Assembly (NCBI GenBank): GCA_020851035.1
Contig: JADZDM010000017.1
Span: 96,708-160,707, forward strand
Source: Gemmatimonadaceae bacterium
GTDB taxonomy: Bacteria > Gemmatimonadota > Gemmatimonadetes > Gemmatimonadales > Gemmatimonadaceae
Reading direction: 5' to 3'
Length of the DNA: 64,000 bases
In this document: positions 9,044-16,174 of the stretch, one piece after another
Layout of the letters: every line of letters starts with the position of its first letter
Numbering within the stretch: position 1 is the first letter of the stretch
The notes under the pieces: generated by a model
What the model was told of the DNA's origin: nothing
What the model saw: the letters and a program-made list of their open reading frames with translations, nothing else
Database searches by the model: none
Made by a program: the position numbers and the translations under genes

Positions 9044-10831
9044 ATGAGCAAGCCTCGTACCAGCAGTCTCCGTGCCTTGCGTGCACTGGTGCCGTTTGTT
9101 CGCACGTATCGCGCACGCATGGCGCTTGGCCTGGCGTGCGTGATCGGATCGAGCGCGATTGCCAGTGCCATCCCGTGGCTGCTGCGCCGTGCGGTGGACG
9201 ATCTGCAGGCGGGTGCCCCGCCACGCGACCTGTACGACATCGCGGCGGCCATGGTCGGCATCACCCTCGTCACGGGTGTGCTCAGGTTCCAGATGCGGAA
9301 CATCCTGAATGCCATCAGTCGCCTGGTAGAGTACGACCTGCGGAGTGCAATGTTCCGTCACCTCGTCACGCTCGACGCCGGTTTCTTCGGCCGGAACCGC
9401 ACCGGCGACCTGATGGCCCGCCTCACCAACGACCTCTCGGCCGTCCGCATGGTGGCCGGTCCGGCCATCATGTACCTCGTCAACACCATCGCCGGCGGGC
9501 TCTTCGCGCTGGTCTTCATGCTGCGGATCAGCCCGCATCTCACCGCCATCGCGGTGCTGCCGATGGTGCTGCTGCCGATCGTCATGGCGGTGCTCGGTTC
9601 CCTGATACATCAACGGTTCGAGGCCGTCCAGGAACACTTCGGCGTGATGACGACGCACGCGCAGGAGAACATCAGCGGTGCCCGCATCGTGCGTGCGTTC
9701 CGGCAGGAGGCAGCCGAGGCGGCGCACTTCGCGGCGCTCAACGACGAGTACCTGCGGCGCAACATGGGCCTGGCGCGGCTCTACGGGCTCATGTCCCCTG
9801 GCCTGCAGCTCCTCGCCGGCCTCGGCGCCGTCGCGGTGCTCGGCATCGGGGGTGCCGCCACGCTGCGGCAGGAGATGACGGTCGGCGACTTCGTCGCGTT
9901 CGGCCTGTTCCTCGGCATGCTCACCTGGCCGCTGATCGCGCTGGGGTGGGTGATCAACCTGTTCCAACGCGGCGCCGCGAGCATGGCGCGCATCAACGAC
10001 GTGCTGCTCGCGGCCGCGTCGGTCACCTCACCGGCCACCGTCGCGGCACTGCCCGCGCATGCGGGCGCCGGACGCGCGCTCGAGTTCCGCCACGTCGGCT
10101 ACCACTACCCCGCTGCCGAGGGTGACGCGCCGCGCTGGGTGCTGCGCGACATCTCCTTCTCGGTGCCGGCGGGTGCCACCGTCGGCATCGTCGGCGCGAC
10201 CGGCAGTGGCAAGAGTGCGCTGATGGACCTCGTCCCGCGCTTCTGGAACCCGCAGGAGGGCGAGATCCTGCTCGACGGCGTGCCGACCGACACCCTCGAC
10301 CTGGCCGCGCTGCGCTCCACCATCGGGTACGTGCCGCAGGAATCGGTGCTGTTCAGCGACACCATCATGGCCAACCTCACCTACGGCGGCAACGACGAGG
10401 ACGCCGCACGCACGGCCGCCGGCGTCGCGCAGCTCGACGCGGCGATCGTGGACCTGCCCGACGGCTACGACACGCTGCTTGGTGAACGCGGCATCAACCT
10501 CAGCGGCGGGCAGAAGCAGCGGGCCGCGATCGCGCGGGCGCTCGCGCGCGATCCGCAGGTCGTGCTGCTGGACGATGCGCTGAGCGCGGTGGACACCGGC
10601 ACCGAGGCGGCGATCCTGCAGGGGCTGCGCGACGAGCTCACCGGGCGCACGGCGCTGATCGCGTCACACCGGGTGAGTGCGGTGCGCGATGCATCGTGGA
10701 TCGTGGTGCTGGATGAGGGGCGCATCGTGGAACAGGGCACGCACGAGTCGCTGGTGGCAGCCCGCGGGCGCTACTGGCAGTTGTTGCGGCGCCAGCAGGT
10801 GTCGGACGAGATCGACGCGGTGAGCGCCTGA
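9044..10831 (+). CDS. ABC transporter half-exporter, fused permease and ATPase (MsbA/MdlB type)
   Basis: This 595-residue protein has a six-helix type I exporter membrane domain (residues about 1-310) followed by a nucleotide-binding domain. Walker A GATGSGKS is at 384-391, the Q-loop reads PQES, the signature LSGGQ is at 486-490, Walker B is VVLLDDALSAVD, and the switch histidine lies in ASHR. The half-transporter should act as a dimer and export lipids, peptides or drugs; the substrate cannot be read from the sequence. All catalytic motifs are intact. The ATG at 9044 gives the usual short cytoplasmic N-terminus; a longer frame opens at 8984. Convergent with the Fur-family gene. Confidence 0.93.
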   Translation: MSKPRTSSLRALRALVPFVRTYRARMALGLACVIGSSAIASAIPWLLRRAVDDLQAGAPPRDLYDIAAAMVGITLVTGVLRFQMRNILNAISRLVEYDLRSAMFRHLVTLDAGFFGRNRTGDLMARLTNDLSAVRMVAGPAIMYLVNTIAGGLFALVFMLRISPHLTAIAVLPMVLLPIVMAVLGSLIHQRFEAVQEHFGVMTTHAQENISGARIVRAFRQEAAEAAHFAALNDEYLRRNMGLARLYGLMSPGLQLLAGLGAVAVLGIGGAATLRQEMTVGDFVAFGLFLGMLTWPLIALGWVINLFQRGAASMARINDVLLAAASVTSPATVAALPAHAGAGRALEFRHVGYHYPAAEGDAPRWVLRDISFSVPAGATVGIVGATGSGKSALMDLVPRFWNPQEGEILLDGVPTDTLDLAALRSTIGYVPQESVLFSDTIMANLTYGGNDEDAARTAAGVAQLDAAIVDLPDGYDTLLGERGINLSGGQKQRAAIARALARDPQVVLLDDALSAVDTGTEAAILQGLRDELTGRTALIASHRVSAVRDASWIVVLDEGRIVEQGTHESLVAARGRYWQLLRRQQVSDEIDAVSA

Positions 10832-10897
10832 TCGCCCTGCTGCGTGCGACCGCGTGACCGGTGGGGTGGCTGGCGTCAGGTGGCGCCGGGACACCGG

Positions 10898-11347
10898 CTA
10901 ACGCGGCCCGCCGCTGCGCTGGCACTCGGCGCACACGCCGTAGATCACGAGGCGGTGCCGCTGCCGGCTGAAGCCGTGCGACTCGGCGATGAGCGTGGTC
11001 ATGCGCTCGAGGCGCTCGTCCCGGAACTCGTCCACGCGGCCGCACACGCTGCAGAGCATGTGCTCGTGGTGCGGGATGCCCCGCGCCGGCTCGAAGCGCC
11101 GGAAGCCCTCGCCGAAGTCGCGCTCGACCACCAGGCCGCTCTTCACGAGCAGGTCGAGCGTGCGATAGATCGTGGCCGTGCCGGCGTTGTCCCCCTGCTG
11201 CGCGAGCCCGGTGGCAACCTCCTCCACCGACAGGTGCTGGTCGGAGGCGAGGACGAGCGAGGCGATGGCGAGTCGCTGCGGCGTGATCGGCAGGTTGTGC
11301 TGCCGCAGGTAGGCGCGGAACCGGTCCAGATCGTTGCGCGGGTCCAC
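10898..11347 (-). CDS. Fur-family metal-responsive transcriptional regulator
   Basis: The 149-residue product has the winged-helix DNA-binding domain (ITPQRLAIASLVL, then TATIYRTLDLLVKSGLV) and a C-terminal metal-binding dimerisation domain. The structural zinc site is intact as Cys99/Cys102 (CSVC) and Cys139/Cys142 (CAEC). The histidine cluster HHEH at residues 93-96 supplies the regulatory metal ligands. Members sense iron (Fur), zinc (Zur) or peroxide (PerR); which one cannot be decided here. The start is a GTG, 15 bp after the stop of the repeat-containing gene upstream, with which it is likely co-transcribed. Confidence 0.88.
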   Translation of the reverse strand: MDPRNDLDRFRAYLRQHNLPITPQRLAIASLVLASDQHLSVEEVATGLAQQGDNAGTATIYRTLDLLVKSGLVVERDFGEGFRRFEPARGIPHHEHMLCSVCGRVDEFRDERLERMTTLIAESHGFSRQRHRLVIYGVCAECQRSGGPR

Positions 11348-11362
11348 CCGATGCGGTCCGCG

Positions 11363-12310
11363 CTACGCGGCGGGGGCGACGGCCAGCGGCGCCACCAGGT
11401 GTGCCAGCACGTCGTGCGGGATCAGCTCGGGGTCGGCCGGTTCACTGCTGCGATGGCGCACGCCGCGCAGCACCGCCTCCACCGCCTCCAGCGGCGCATC
11501 CGCCTCCTCGATGAGGTCCACGCTCCACTTGCCGCGTTCGACGCCCTTGATGGTGTGGCGGTAGCTGGCGGTGGAGATGCGCATGCGACGACGAGCGGGC
11601 GTGGCGGCACCGTCGGGCGCGGCATCGGTCATGGTGAGGCGGTCGTCCTGCGCGGCGGTGGCGGTGGTTGGCGGCGCATCGGCGGACGCTGGTTCGTCGG
11701 CGCAGGGCGAGTCGTCGGCGCCGTCGGCATCCGTCGCGGCAACCGGCGCAGGGTCACCGGATTCGGCGTCGTCCGAGGCAATGGGCGCACTGTCACCGAG
11801 ATGCGCGGCTTCGGTGTCGTCCACCGCAATGGGTGCACTGTCACCGATTTCCGCACCGATCTCCGTGGCACCGATTTCCGCGGTGGCATCCGTGGCAATT
11901 GGTGCACTGTCACCGATTTCCGTTGGTGCACTGTCACCGATTTCCGTGGCACCGATTTCCGCGGTGTCGTCCACCGCAATGGGTGCACTGTCACCGATTT
12001 CCGACGTGGCAATTGGTGCACTGTCACCGGTTTCCGTGTCGCCGATTTCCGCGGTGGCATCCGCGGCAATTGGTGCACTGTCACCGGTTTGCGTGTCACC
12101 GAAATGCGTGTCACCGGTGTCGGCGGCGGCGATGTCGGTATCCGGGCCCACGAGGGTCGGCGGCTCGGGGGGGAGCGCAGTCACGACCACGGCCACGCCG
12201 GTCTCAAGGGTGCCACGCCGGATGGGCGGGAACAGGTGCAACTCGACCACGGAGTCGAGCGGCACACGGCCAAGGATGGTGCGGAGGAAGCGTTCCTGCG
12301 TCTCGGTCAT
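11363..12310 (-). CDS. Protein of unknown function with internal GDSAP acidic repeat array
   Basis: The 315-residue product falls into three parts. Residues 1-50 form a compact segment (MTETQERFLRTILGRV, then VVELHLFPPIRRG), and residues about 242-315 form another (RISTASYRHTIKG, then GKWSVDLIEEADAPLEAVE). Between them lies an acidic low-complexity region built from at least seven copies of GDSAPIA or close variants, interspersed with TAEIG and DD motifs. No signal peptide is evident, so it is probably cytoplasmic. The ATG at 12310 starts just before the conserved-looking N-domain; the frame is open further upstream, but that extension is Pro/Arg-rich and not convincing. It sits directly upstream of the Fur-family gene on the same strand. 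I do not recognise the family. Confidence 0.7.
   Translation of the reverse strand: MTETQERFLRTILGRVPLDSVVELHLFPPIRRGTLETGVAVVVTALPPEPPTLVGPDTDIAAADTGDTHFGDTQTGDSAPIAADATAEIGDTETGDSAPIATSEIGDSAPIAVDDTAEIGATEIGDSAPTEIGDSAPIATDATAEIGATEIGAEIGDSAPIAVDDTEAAHLGDSAPIASDDAESGDPAPVAATDADGADDSPCADEPASADAPPTTATAAQDDRLTMTDAAPDGAATPARRRMRISTASYRHTIKGVERGKWSVDLIEEADAPLEAVEAVLRGVRHRSSEPADPELIPHDVLAHLVAPLAVAPAA
11755..12125. repeat. Degenerate tandem repeats inside a coding region
   Basis: The core GGTGCACTGTCACCGATTTC, with small variations, occurs about seven times (near 11783, 11830, 11900, 11924, 11980, 12013 and 12070), interspersed with GTGGCACCGATTTCCGCGGTG-like units. On the minus strand these encode GDSAPIA and TAEIGATEIG motifs. 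The spacing is irregular (24 to 70 bp), so this is a shuffled rather than a simple tandem array. The near-identity of several copies at DNA level points to recent expansion. Confidence 0.85.
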
Positions 12311-12497
12311 GCACGAATCCAGAAGGGGCGGCAGCACCGCCGCGACACGCGTCGTCGAGCAGGGCTCGTCGAGAGGCACGGGTGGGAGGGTGCATGCGCT
12401 CCGGCCCGTGGGTCCTGCCCGGGAAGTACCCGGCACGATGACCTGAGGTCGGGACCCCCAGGCCATCGCACCGGGACAATTTGCCTGGAAGTACATA

Positions 12498-12524
12498 CGG
12501 GCTCAATGGGATCGGCTGAGCCCG
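12498..12524. promoter_or_regulatory. Short dyad in the divergent promoter region
   Basis: CGGGCTCA at 12498-12505 pairs with TGAGCCCG at 12517-12524 around an 11-nt spacer. It lies in the 287-bp gap between the minus-strand repeat protein gene and the GntR regulator gene, about 75 bp upstream of the latter. It could be an operator or a hairpin; the rest of the gap shows no gene. Confidence 0.3.
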
Positions 12525-12597
12525 TCTGCGCCGACCTCGTCCGTCTGGTCCGACCGCGTCAGCTTGCGCCGCACGTCAGATCATCAGATGTTTGGCC

Positions 12598-13302
12598 ATG
12601 TCCACGATCGCCCGACAGTCCCTCGCCGACGCCACCGCCGCACAGCTCGAGGCCCGCATCGCCGCCGCCGAATGGCCACTCGGCAGCCGCCTGCCAGCGG
12701 AACCGGAGCTCATGGCACAGCTCGGCGTCGGGCGCTCCACCGTCCGCGAGGCCATCCGGACACTCGCCCGCGTCGGACTCGTGCAGGTCCGGCAGGGAGA
12801 CGGCACCTACGTCACCGCCCGGACCGCCAACACCGAGTCGCTCCTCACCCGCTGCCAGCGCGCCCAGCTCCAGGAAGTGCGCGACGTCCGCGAGGCCCTC
12901 GAACTGCAGGCCGCCCGGCTCGCTGCCGCGCGCCGCACCCCCGACGACCTCGCCACCCTCCGCACCCTGCTCGACCAGCGCGCCGACGCCATCACCCGCC
13001 GCGATGCCGCCGGGTTCGCCGCCGCCGACGTCGCGTTCCACCAGCGCATCGTCGCGGCCACCCGCAACGACATGCTGATCGAGCTCTGGCGCGTGCTCGG
13101 CGAGTCGCTCGTGCAGTCACTCACCGAACGCAAGCGCGAGTCGGCCTTCGACGACGCCGACTCCACCCGTGAGCACGAGGCACTCTTCGATGCCATCGCG
13201 GACGCCGACCCGGGCGCTGCCACCAGCGCCGTCACGGCGCTCTTCCTCACCGCACGACCGGCGCGGGACCGAAGCGACGCCGGTGCCGCGGTCGCCACGT
13301 GA
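12598..13302 (+). CDS. GntR-family transcriptional regulator, FadR subfamily
   Basis: The 234-residue protein has an N-terminal winged helix with the GntR signature (GSRLPAEPELMAQLGVGRST, then VREAIRTLARVGLVQVRQGDGTYV). The C-terminal all-helical FCD ligand-binding domain contains EVRDVREALELQAARLAA and a central AFHQRIVAAT with the usual metal-binding histidine. Such regulators repress neighbouring genes until a small carboxylate or similar metabolite binds. Its TGA overlaps the GTG start of the MFS transporter by 4 bp, so it probably controls that transporter and itself. The ATG at 12598 was preferred to a TTG two codons upstream. Confidence 0.9.
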   Translation: MSTIARQSLADATAAQLEARIAAAEWPLGSRLPAEPELMAQLGVGRSTVREAIRTLARVGLVQVRQGDGTYVTARTANTESLLTRCQRAQLQEVRDVREALELQAARLAAARRTPDDLATLRTLLDQRADAITRRDAAGFAAADVAFHQRIVAATRNDMLIELWRVLGESLVQSLTERKRESAFDDADSTREHEALFDAIADADPGAATSAVTALFLTARPARDRSDAGAAVAT

Positions 13303-14522
13303 GCGCCGTGACCGCATCGACCGCGCCGGTCGCGCCGGCCGCGAGCGACACCACGAGCGCCCCGCCGCGCTTCGACCGGCCATCGGTACTCCGGCTCATG
13401 CTCGGCCACGGCGCCACCGACTTCTACCAGGCGGCCGTGCCGGCGCTGGTGCCGTACTTCGTCGCGACCTTCCACCTCACCCTCGCCCGCGGCGCGAGTG
13501 CCGTGTTCGCCGCCACGATCCTGTCCGCCGTGCTCCAGCCCTTCTTCGGCTGGCTGGCCGACCGGCGCGCCACGCCCTGGCTCACGACGTGGGGCCTCGT
13601 CCTCGCCGCCGGCGGCGTGGCCGCGGCCGTGATGGCACCGAACTACACCCTCGCGCTCCTCGCGGTGGGACTCGCCGGCATCGGTGTGGCGGCCTTCCAT
13701 CCCGAGGCCACCCGGGCCGTGAACATGTTCTCCGGTGACCGCAAGGGCACCGGGATGAGCTTCTTCACCATCGGCGGGAACATCGGTTTCGCCCTCGCGC
13801 CGATCATCGTCGTGCCACTCGCCACGCCCGCGTACCGCGGCGGGCTCGCCGCGCTCTGCCTGCTCTCCATCCCGTGCGCCTGGATCCTCAACCGCGCGAT
13901 GGGCGCCCTGCCGACGGCGCGCGGCAAGGCGGCGCGAAACGCGGCGCACGATCGCACGCTGCCCAGCGACGCCTGGGGTGCATTCGCACTCCTCGGCGTT
14001 GCCATCGGCATGCGCAGCATGATGGTCGTGGCGATGAACACCTTCCTCCCCACCTATTGGTCGCAAGCGCTGCACACCTCACTGCAGACCGGCGCCTTCG
14101 CGCTGACGATGCTGCTGACCATCGGCCTCGCGGGCGTGTTCGTCGGCGGACGGATGGCGGACCGCATCGGTGCACGCGCCGTGATCCTCTGGAGCTTCGC
14201 CGCCGTCGCGCCGGCGTTCTGGCTCCTCGCGCGCGCGCAAACCGTGCTACAGGCCTCGCTCGCACTGCCGCTCCTCGCCTTCGCGCTGTTCGCACCCGGC
14301 GGCGTGATGGTCGTGCTCGGACAGGCCTACCTGCCCCGCCACCTGGGCACGGCGTCCGGCGTGACCGTCGGCCTCGCGGTGACCTTCGGCGGCCTGGCCG
14401 CGCCGCTGCTCGGGCGCATCGCCGACCTGCATGGACTGCACACCATGCTCCTGCTGCTCGCCGCCTGTGCGCCGGTGATGGCACTCACCGCCTGGCTGCT
14501 GCCCGACCGTCGTCACGCGTAG
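13299..14522 (+). CDS. MFS transporter (fosmidomycin-resistance-like)
   Basis: This 407-residue inner-membrane protein has about twelve hydrophobic segments in two six-helix halves. The first helix region (LMLGHGATDFYQAAVPALVPYF) resembles the Fsr/fosmidomycin resistance branch, and GRMADRIGARAVIL is an MFS loop motif in the second half. The substrate is unknown; it may be a drug, a sugar phosphate or an organic acid. It starts with a GTG overlapping the stop of the GntR gene (GTGA), which indicates translational coupling. Its 3' end overlaps the convergent minus-strand gene by 38 bp. Confidence 0.88.
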   Translation: MSAVTASTAPVAPAASDTTSAPPRFDRPSVLRLMLGHGATDFYQAAVPALVPYFVATFHLTLARGASAVFAATILSAVLQPFFGWLADRRATPWLTTWGLVLAAGGVAAAVMAPNYTLALLAVGLAGIGVAAFHPEATRAVNMFSGDRKGTGMSFFTIGGNIGFALAPIIVVPLATPAYRGGLAALCLLSIPCAWILNRAMGALPTARGKAARNAAHDRTLPSDAWGAFALLGVAIGMRSMMVVAMNTFLPTYWSQALHTSLQTGAFALTMLLTIGLAGVFVGGRMADRIGARAVILWSFAAVAPAFWLLARAQTVLQASLALPLLAFALFAPGGVMVVLGQAYLPRHLGTASGVTVGLAVTFGGLAAPLLGRIADLHGLHTMLLLLAACAPVMALTAWLLPDRRHA

Positions 14523-15594
14523 GCGGTGGCGGCGACGGCGCCTCCGGTGCATCCACCGTGCCGCCGCGCTCCAGGTACCCCGAGACCCCGACGCGGAACG
14601 TGTGCGGATCCAGCACCAGCAGCGGCATCCGGATCACCCAGTGGCTCACGATCCAGCGCCCGTTCAGGATGCGCTGCAGGGTCACGCTCCCGCCGGCGAA
14701 CTTCGCCACCCGCGGAATGACGCGCGGCCCCGCCACGTAGCGGAAGTCGATGCTGCGCAACTCGCCGCTGAGCGTGTCCACGAACGCCGTGCCCTCCACA
14801 TCCGGCAGCGTCCGGCCGCGCACCGGCTTGAAGCGCAGCTCGGCCAGCTCGCGGCCCGCATCGGCCGGCGCCGAGAAGCAGTGCGTGCGCACGAACGCCT
14901 CGCTCAGCAGCACGTTCTCGTCGGGGGCGAGGTAGGTGCGGGTGCTGTCACGCTCGTCGCGGATGTAGCCGTGGCTGGCGAGCGAATCCGGGTCGGCCGC
15001 CGAGAAGGGCCGGCCGAAGCCGGTCTCGTCGCGCAGCACGGTGCTGGCGCGTTCCACGAGCGTCGGCGAGAGTTCGCGGGTGAACTCCGTGACGCGCATC
15101 ATCGGCGACTGCGCCGACGTCTCCCGCGAGAGCACCGCCGCGCGCAGCGCGAGCGTGATCTGCTCCCAGAGCACCGACACCCGGTCGCCATCGTCCGGGC
15201 GACGTCCGCACACCGCATCGGCGCGCACACGCACGGTGGCGAGCTGGTAGCGCAGGTTCTGCAACCCGACGCGCAGTGCCAGCGTGCTGCCGCTGTCCAC
15301 GCGCACTGCCGCGAGGGTGCGTGGCTGCACGCCGATGCGCCGGATGCCCACCGTCCAGGACCCCGCGAATGGCAGGCGCAGTGTAACGATGCCGGCCGCG
15401 CTGCTGAGGCCATCGGCGCGTACACGTCCCGTCGAGTCCGACGCACTCACGAGTGCACCGGCCACCGGCTGCGCCGTCGCGGAGTCGCGCAGCGTGATGC
15501 GCACCGACTGCGCGCCACCCGCTAGACTCAGCACCAGCAGCAGCGGCAGCAGCAGCGCCACGCGCCACGGCAGCGTCAGGACCCGTCTCGACAT
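14485..15594 (-). CDS. Secreted protein with carboxypeptidase-regulatory-like domain, function unknown
   Basis: The 369-residue product has a signal peptide (VALLLPLLLVLSLAGGAQS) followed at once by a CarboxypepD_reg-like beta-sandwich (TLRDSATAQPVAGALVSASD, then GIVTLRLPFAGSWTVGIRRIG). A C-terminal part of about 230 residues is unrecognised, with YLAPDENVLLSEAFVRTHCF and beta strands toward LDPHTFRVGVSGYLERGG. It resembles periplasmic or surface proteins that accompany TonB systems. The ATG at 15594 places the signal peptide near the N-terminus. The 3' end overlaps the MFS gene on the other strand. Confidence 0.75.
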   Translation of the reverse strand: MSRRVLTLPWRVALLLPLLLVLSLAGGAQSVRITLRDSATAQPVAGALVSASDSTGRVRADGLSSAAGIVTLRLPFAGSWTVGIRRIGVQPRTLAAVRVDSGSTLALRVGLQNLRYQLATVRVRADAVCGRRPDDGDRVSVLWEQITLALRAAVLSRETSAQSPMMRVTEFTRELSPTLVERASTVLRDETGFGRPFSAADPDSLASHGYIRDERDSTRTYLAPDENVLLSEAFVRTHCFSAPADAGRELAELRFKPVRGRTLPDVEGTAFVDTLSGELRSIDFRYVAGPRVIPRVAKFAGGSVTLQRILNGRWIVSHWVIRMPLLVLDPHTFRVGVSGYLERGGTVDAPEAPSPPPPTRDDGRAAARR

Positions 15595-15684
15595 GCCGGA
15601 ACGTTCGTTGGGGAAGCCGGCCCGCATCGTTTGTGCGCGCCTGGTTTCGAAATCAACATCAATCTCCCGAGGTCAGGAACACCC

Positions 15685-16128
15685 ATGGCAGCCCACACCA
15701 TCAAGCCGCTCGTCACGGCGACCGCCAACTCCACCGGTGGCCGCAACGGCCACTCCGAGACGACCGATGGCTCGGTGAGCGTCAACCTGTCGGTGCGGAA
15801 GGAGATGGGCGGGCCCGGCCTGCCCGACACCACCACTCCCGAGCACCTGTTCGCCGCCGGCTACGCCGCCTGCTTCGGCGGGGCACTGGAGTTCGTGGCC
15901 AGCCAGGCGAAGAAGGACGTGTCGGGCACGGTGGTGACCTGCTCGACCTCCGTCGGGCCGCGCGAGGGTGGCGGGTTCGGGATCGCAGTGACGATGCACG
16001 TGACGGTGCCGACGCTGCCGACCGCCGAGGCGGAGGCGCTGGTGCAGGAGACGCACGACAAGGTCTGCCCGTACAGCCACGCCACCCGCGGCAACATCGA
16101 CTTCACGCTGCAGGTCGAAGGGGCCTGA
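15685..16128 (+). CDS. ohr: Organic hydroperoxide resistance protein (Ohr, OsmC family)
   Basis: Ohr is a thiol-dependent peroxidase that reduces organic and fatty-acid hydroperoxides in the cytoplasm. The 147-residue length is typical. Both redox cysteines are present, Cys63 in AACFGGAL and Cys128 in VCPYSHATRGN, as are the active-site Arg20 (TGGRNG) and Glu53 (TPEHLF). The DGSVSVNLSVRKEMGG segment is characteristic of Ohr rather than OsmC. The ATG at 15685 matches the family N-terminus. No OhrR gene is adjacent. It is convergent with priA over a hairpin. Confidence 0.95.
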   Translation: MAAHTIKPLVTATANSTGGRNGHSETTDGSVSVNLSVRKEMGGPGLPDTTTPEHLFAAGYAACFGGALEFVASQAKKDVSGTVVTCSTSVGPREGGGFGIAVTMHVTVPTLPTAEAEALVQETHDKVCPYSHATRGNIDFTLQVEGA

Positions 16129-16140
16129 CCGCAGCGCCCT

Positions 16141-16174
16141 CCCGTCACGCGGCGCATCAGAGCAGCGTGACGGG
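16141..16174. terminator. Hairpin between convergent ohr and priA
   Basis: CCCGTCACGC at 16141-16150 pairs perfectly with GCGTGACGGG at 16165-16174. The hairpin lies just after ohr and runs into the last codons of priA, so it could end both transcripts. No long T-run follows. Confidence 0.5.

Noticed and set aside
8975..9967. Upstream in-frame extension of the lipoprotein gene
   Set aside because: It runs antisense through the ABC transporter gene. The perfect ribosome binding site and signal peptide at 8974 define the real start.
11629..12114. Apparent repeat protein with KSVTVHQLP units in another frame
   Set aside because: It is the same DNA repeat array read out of frame; only the frame with GDSAPIA continues into compact domains at both ends.
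11755..12125. Possible CRISPR array
   Set aside because: Repeats and intervals are irregular, lie inside an open reading frame, and have no unique constant-length spacers or cas genes.
12575..12597. Possible GntR operator (repeat of CAGAT) just before the regulator gene
   Set aside because: It is a short direct repeat rather than a clear dyad and matches no GntR consensus that I can defend.
10844..13078. 744-codon plus-strand open frame
   Set aside because: It spans the Fur gene, the repeat gene and part of the GntR gene antisense or out of frame, and its composition is that of shadow translation.
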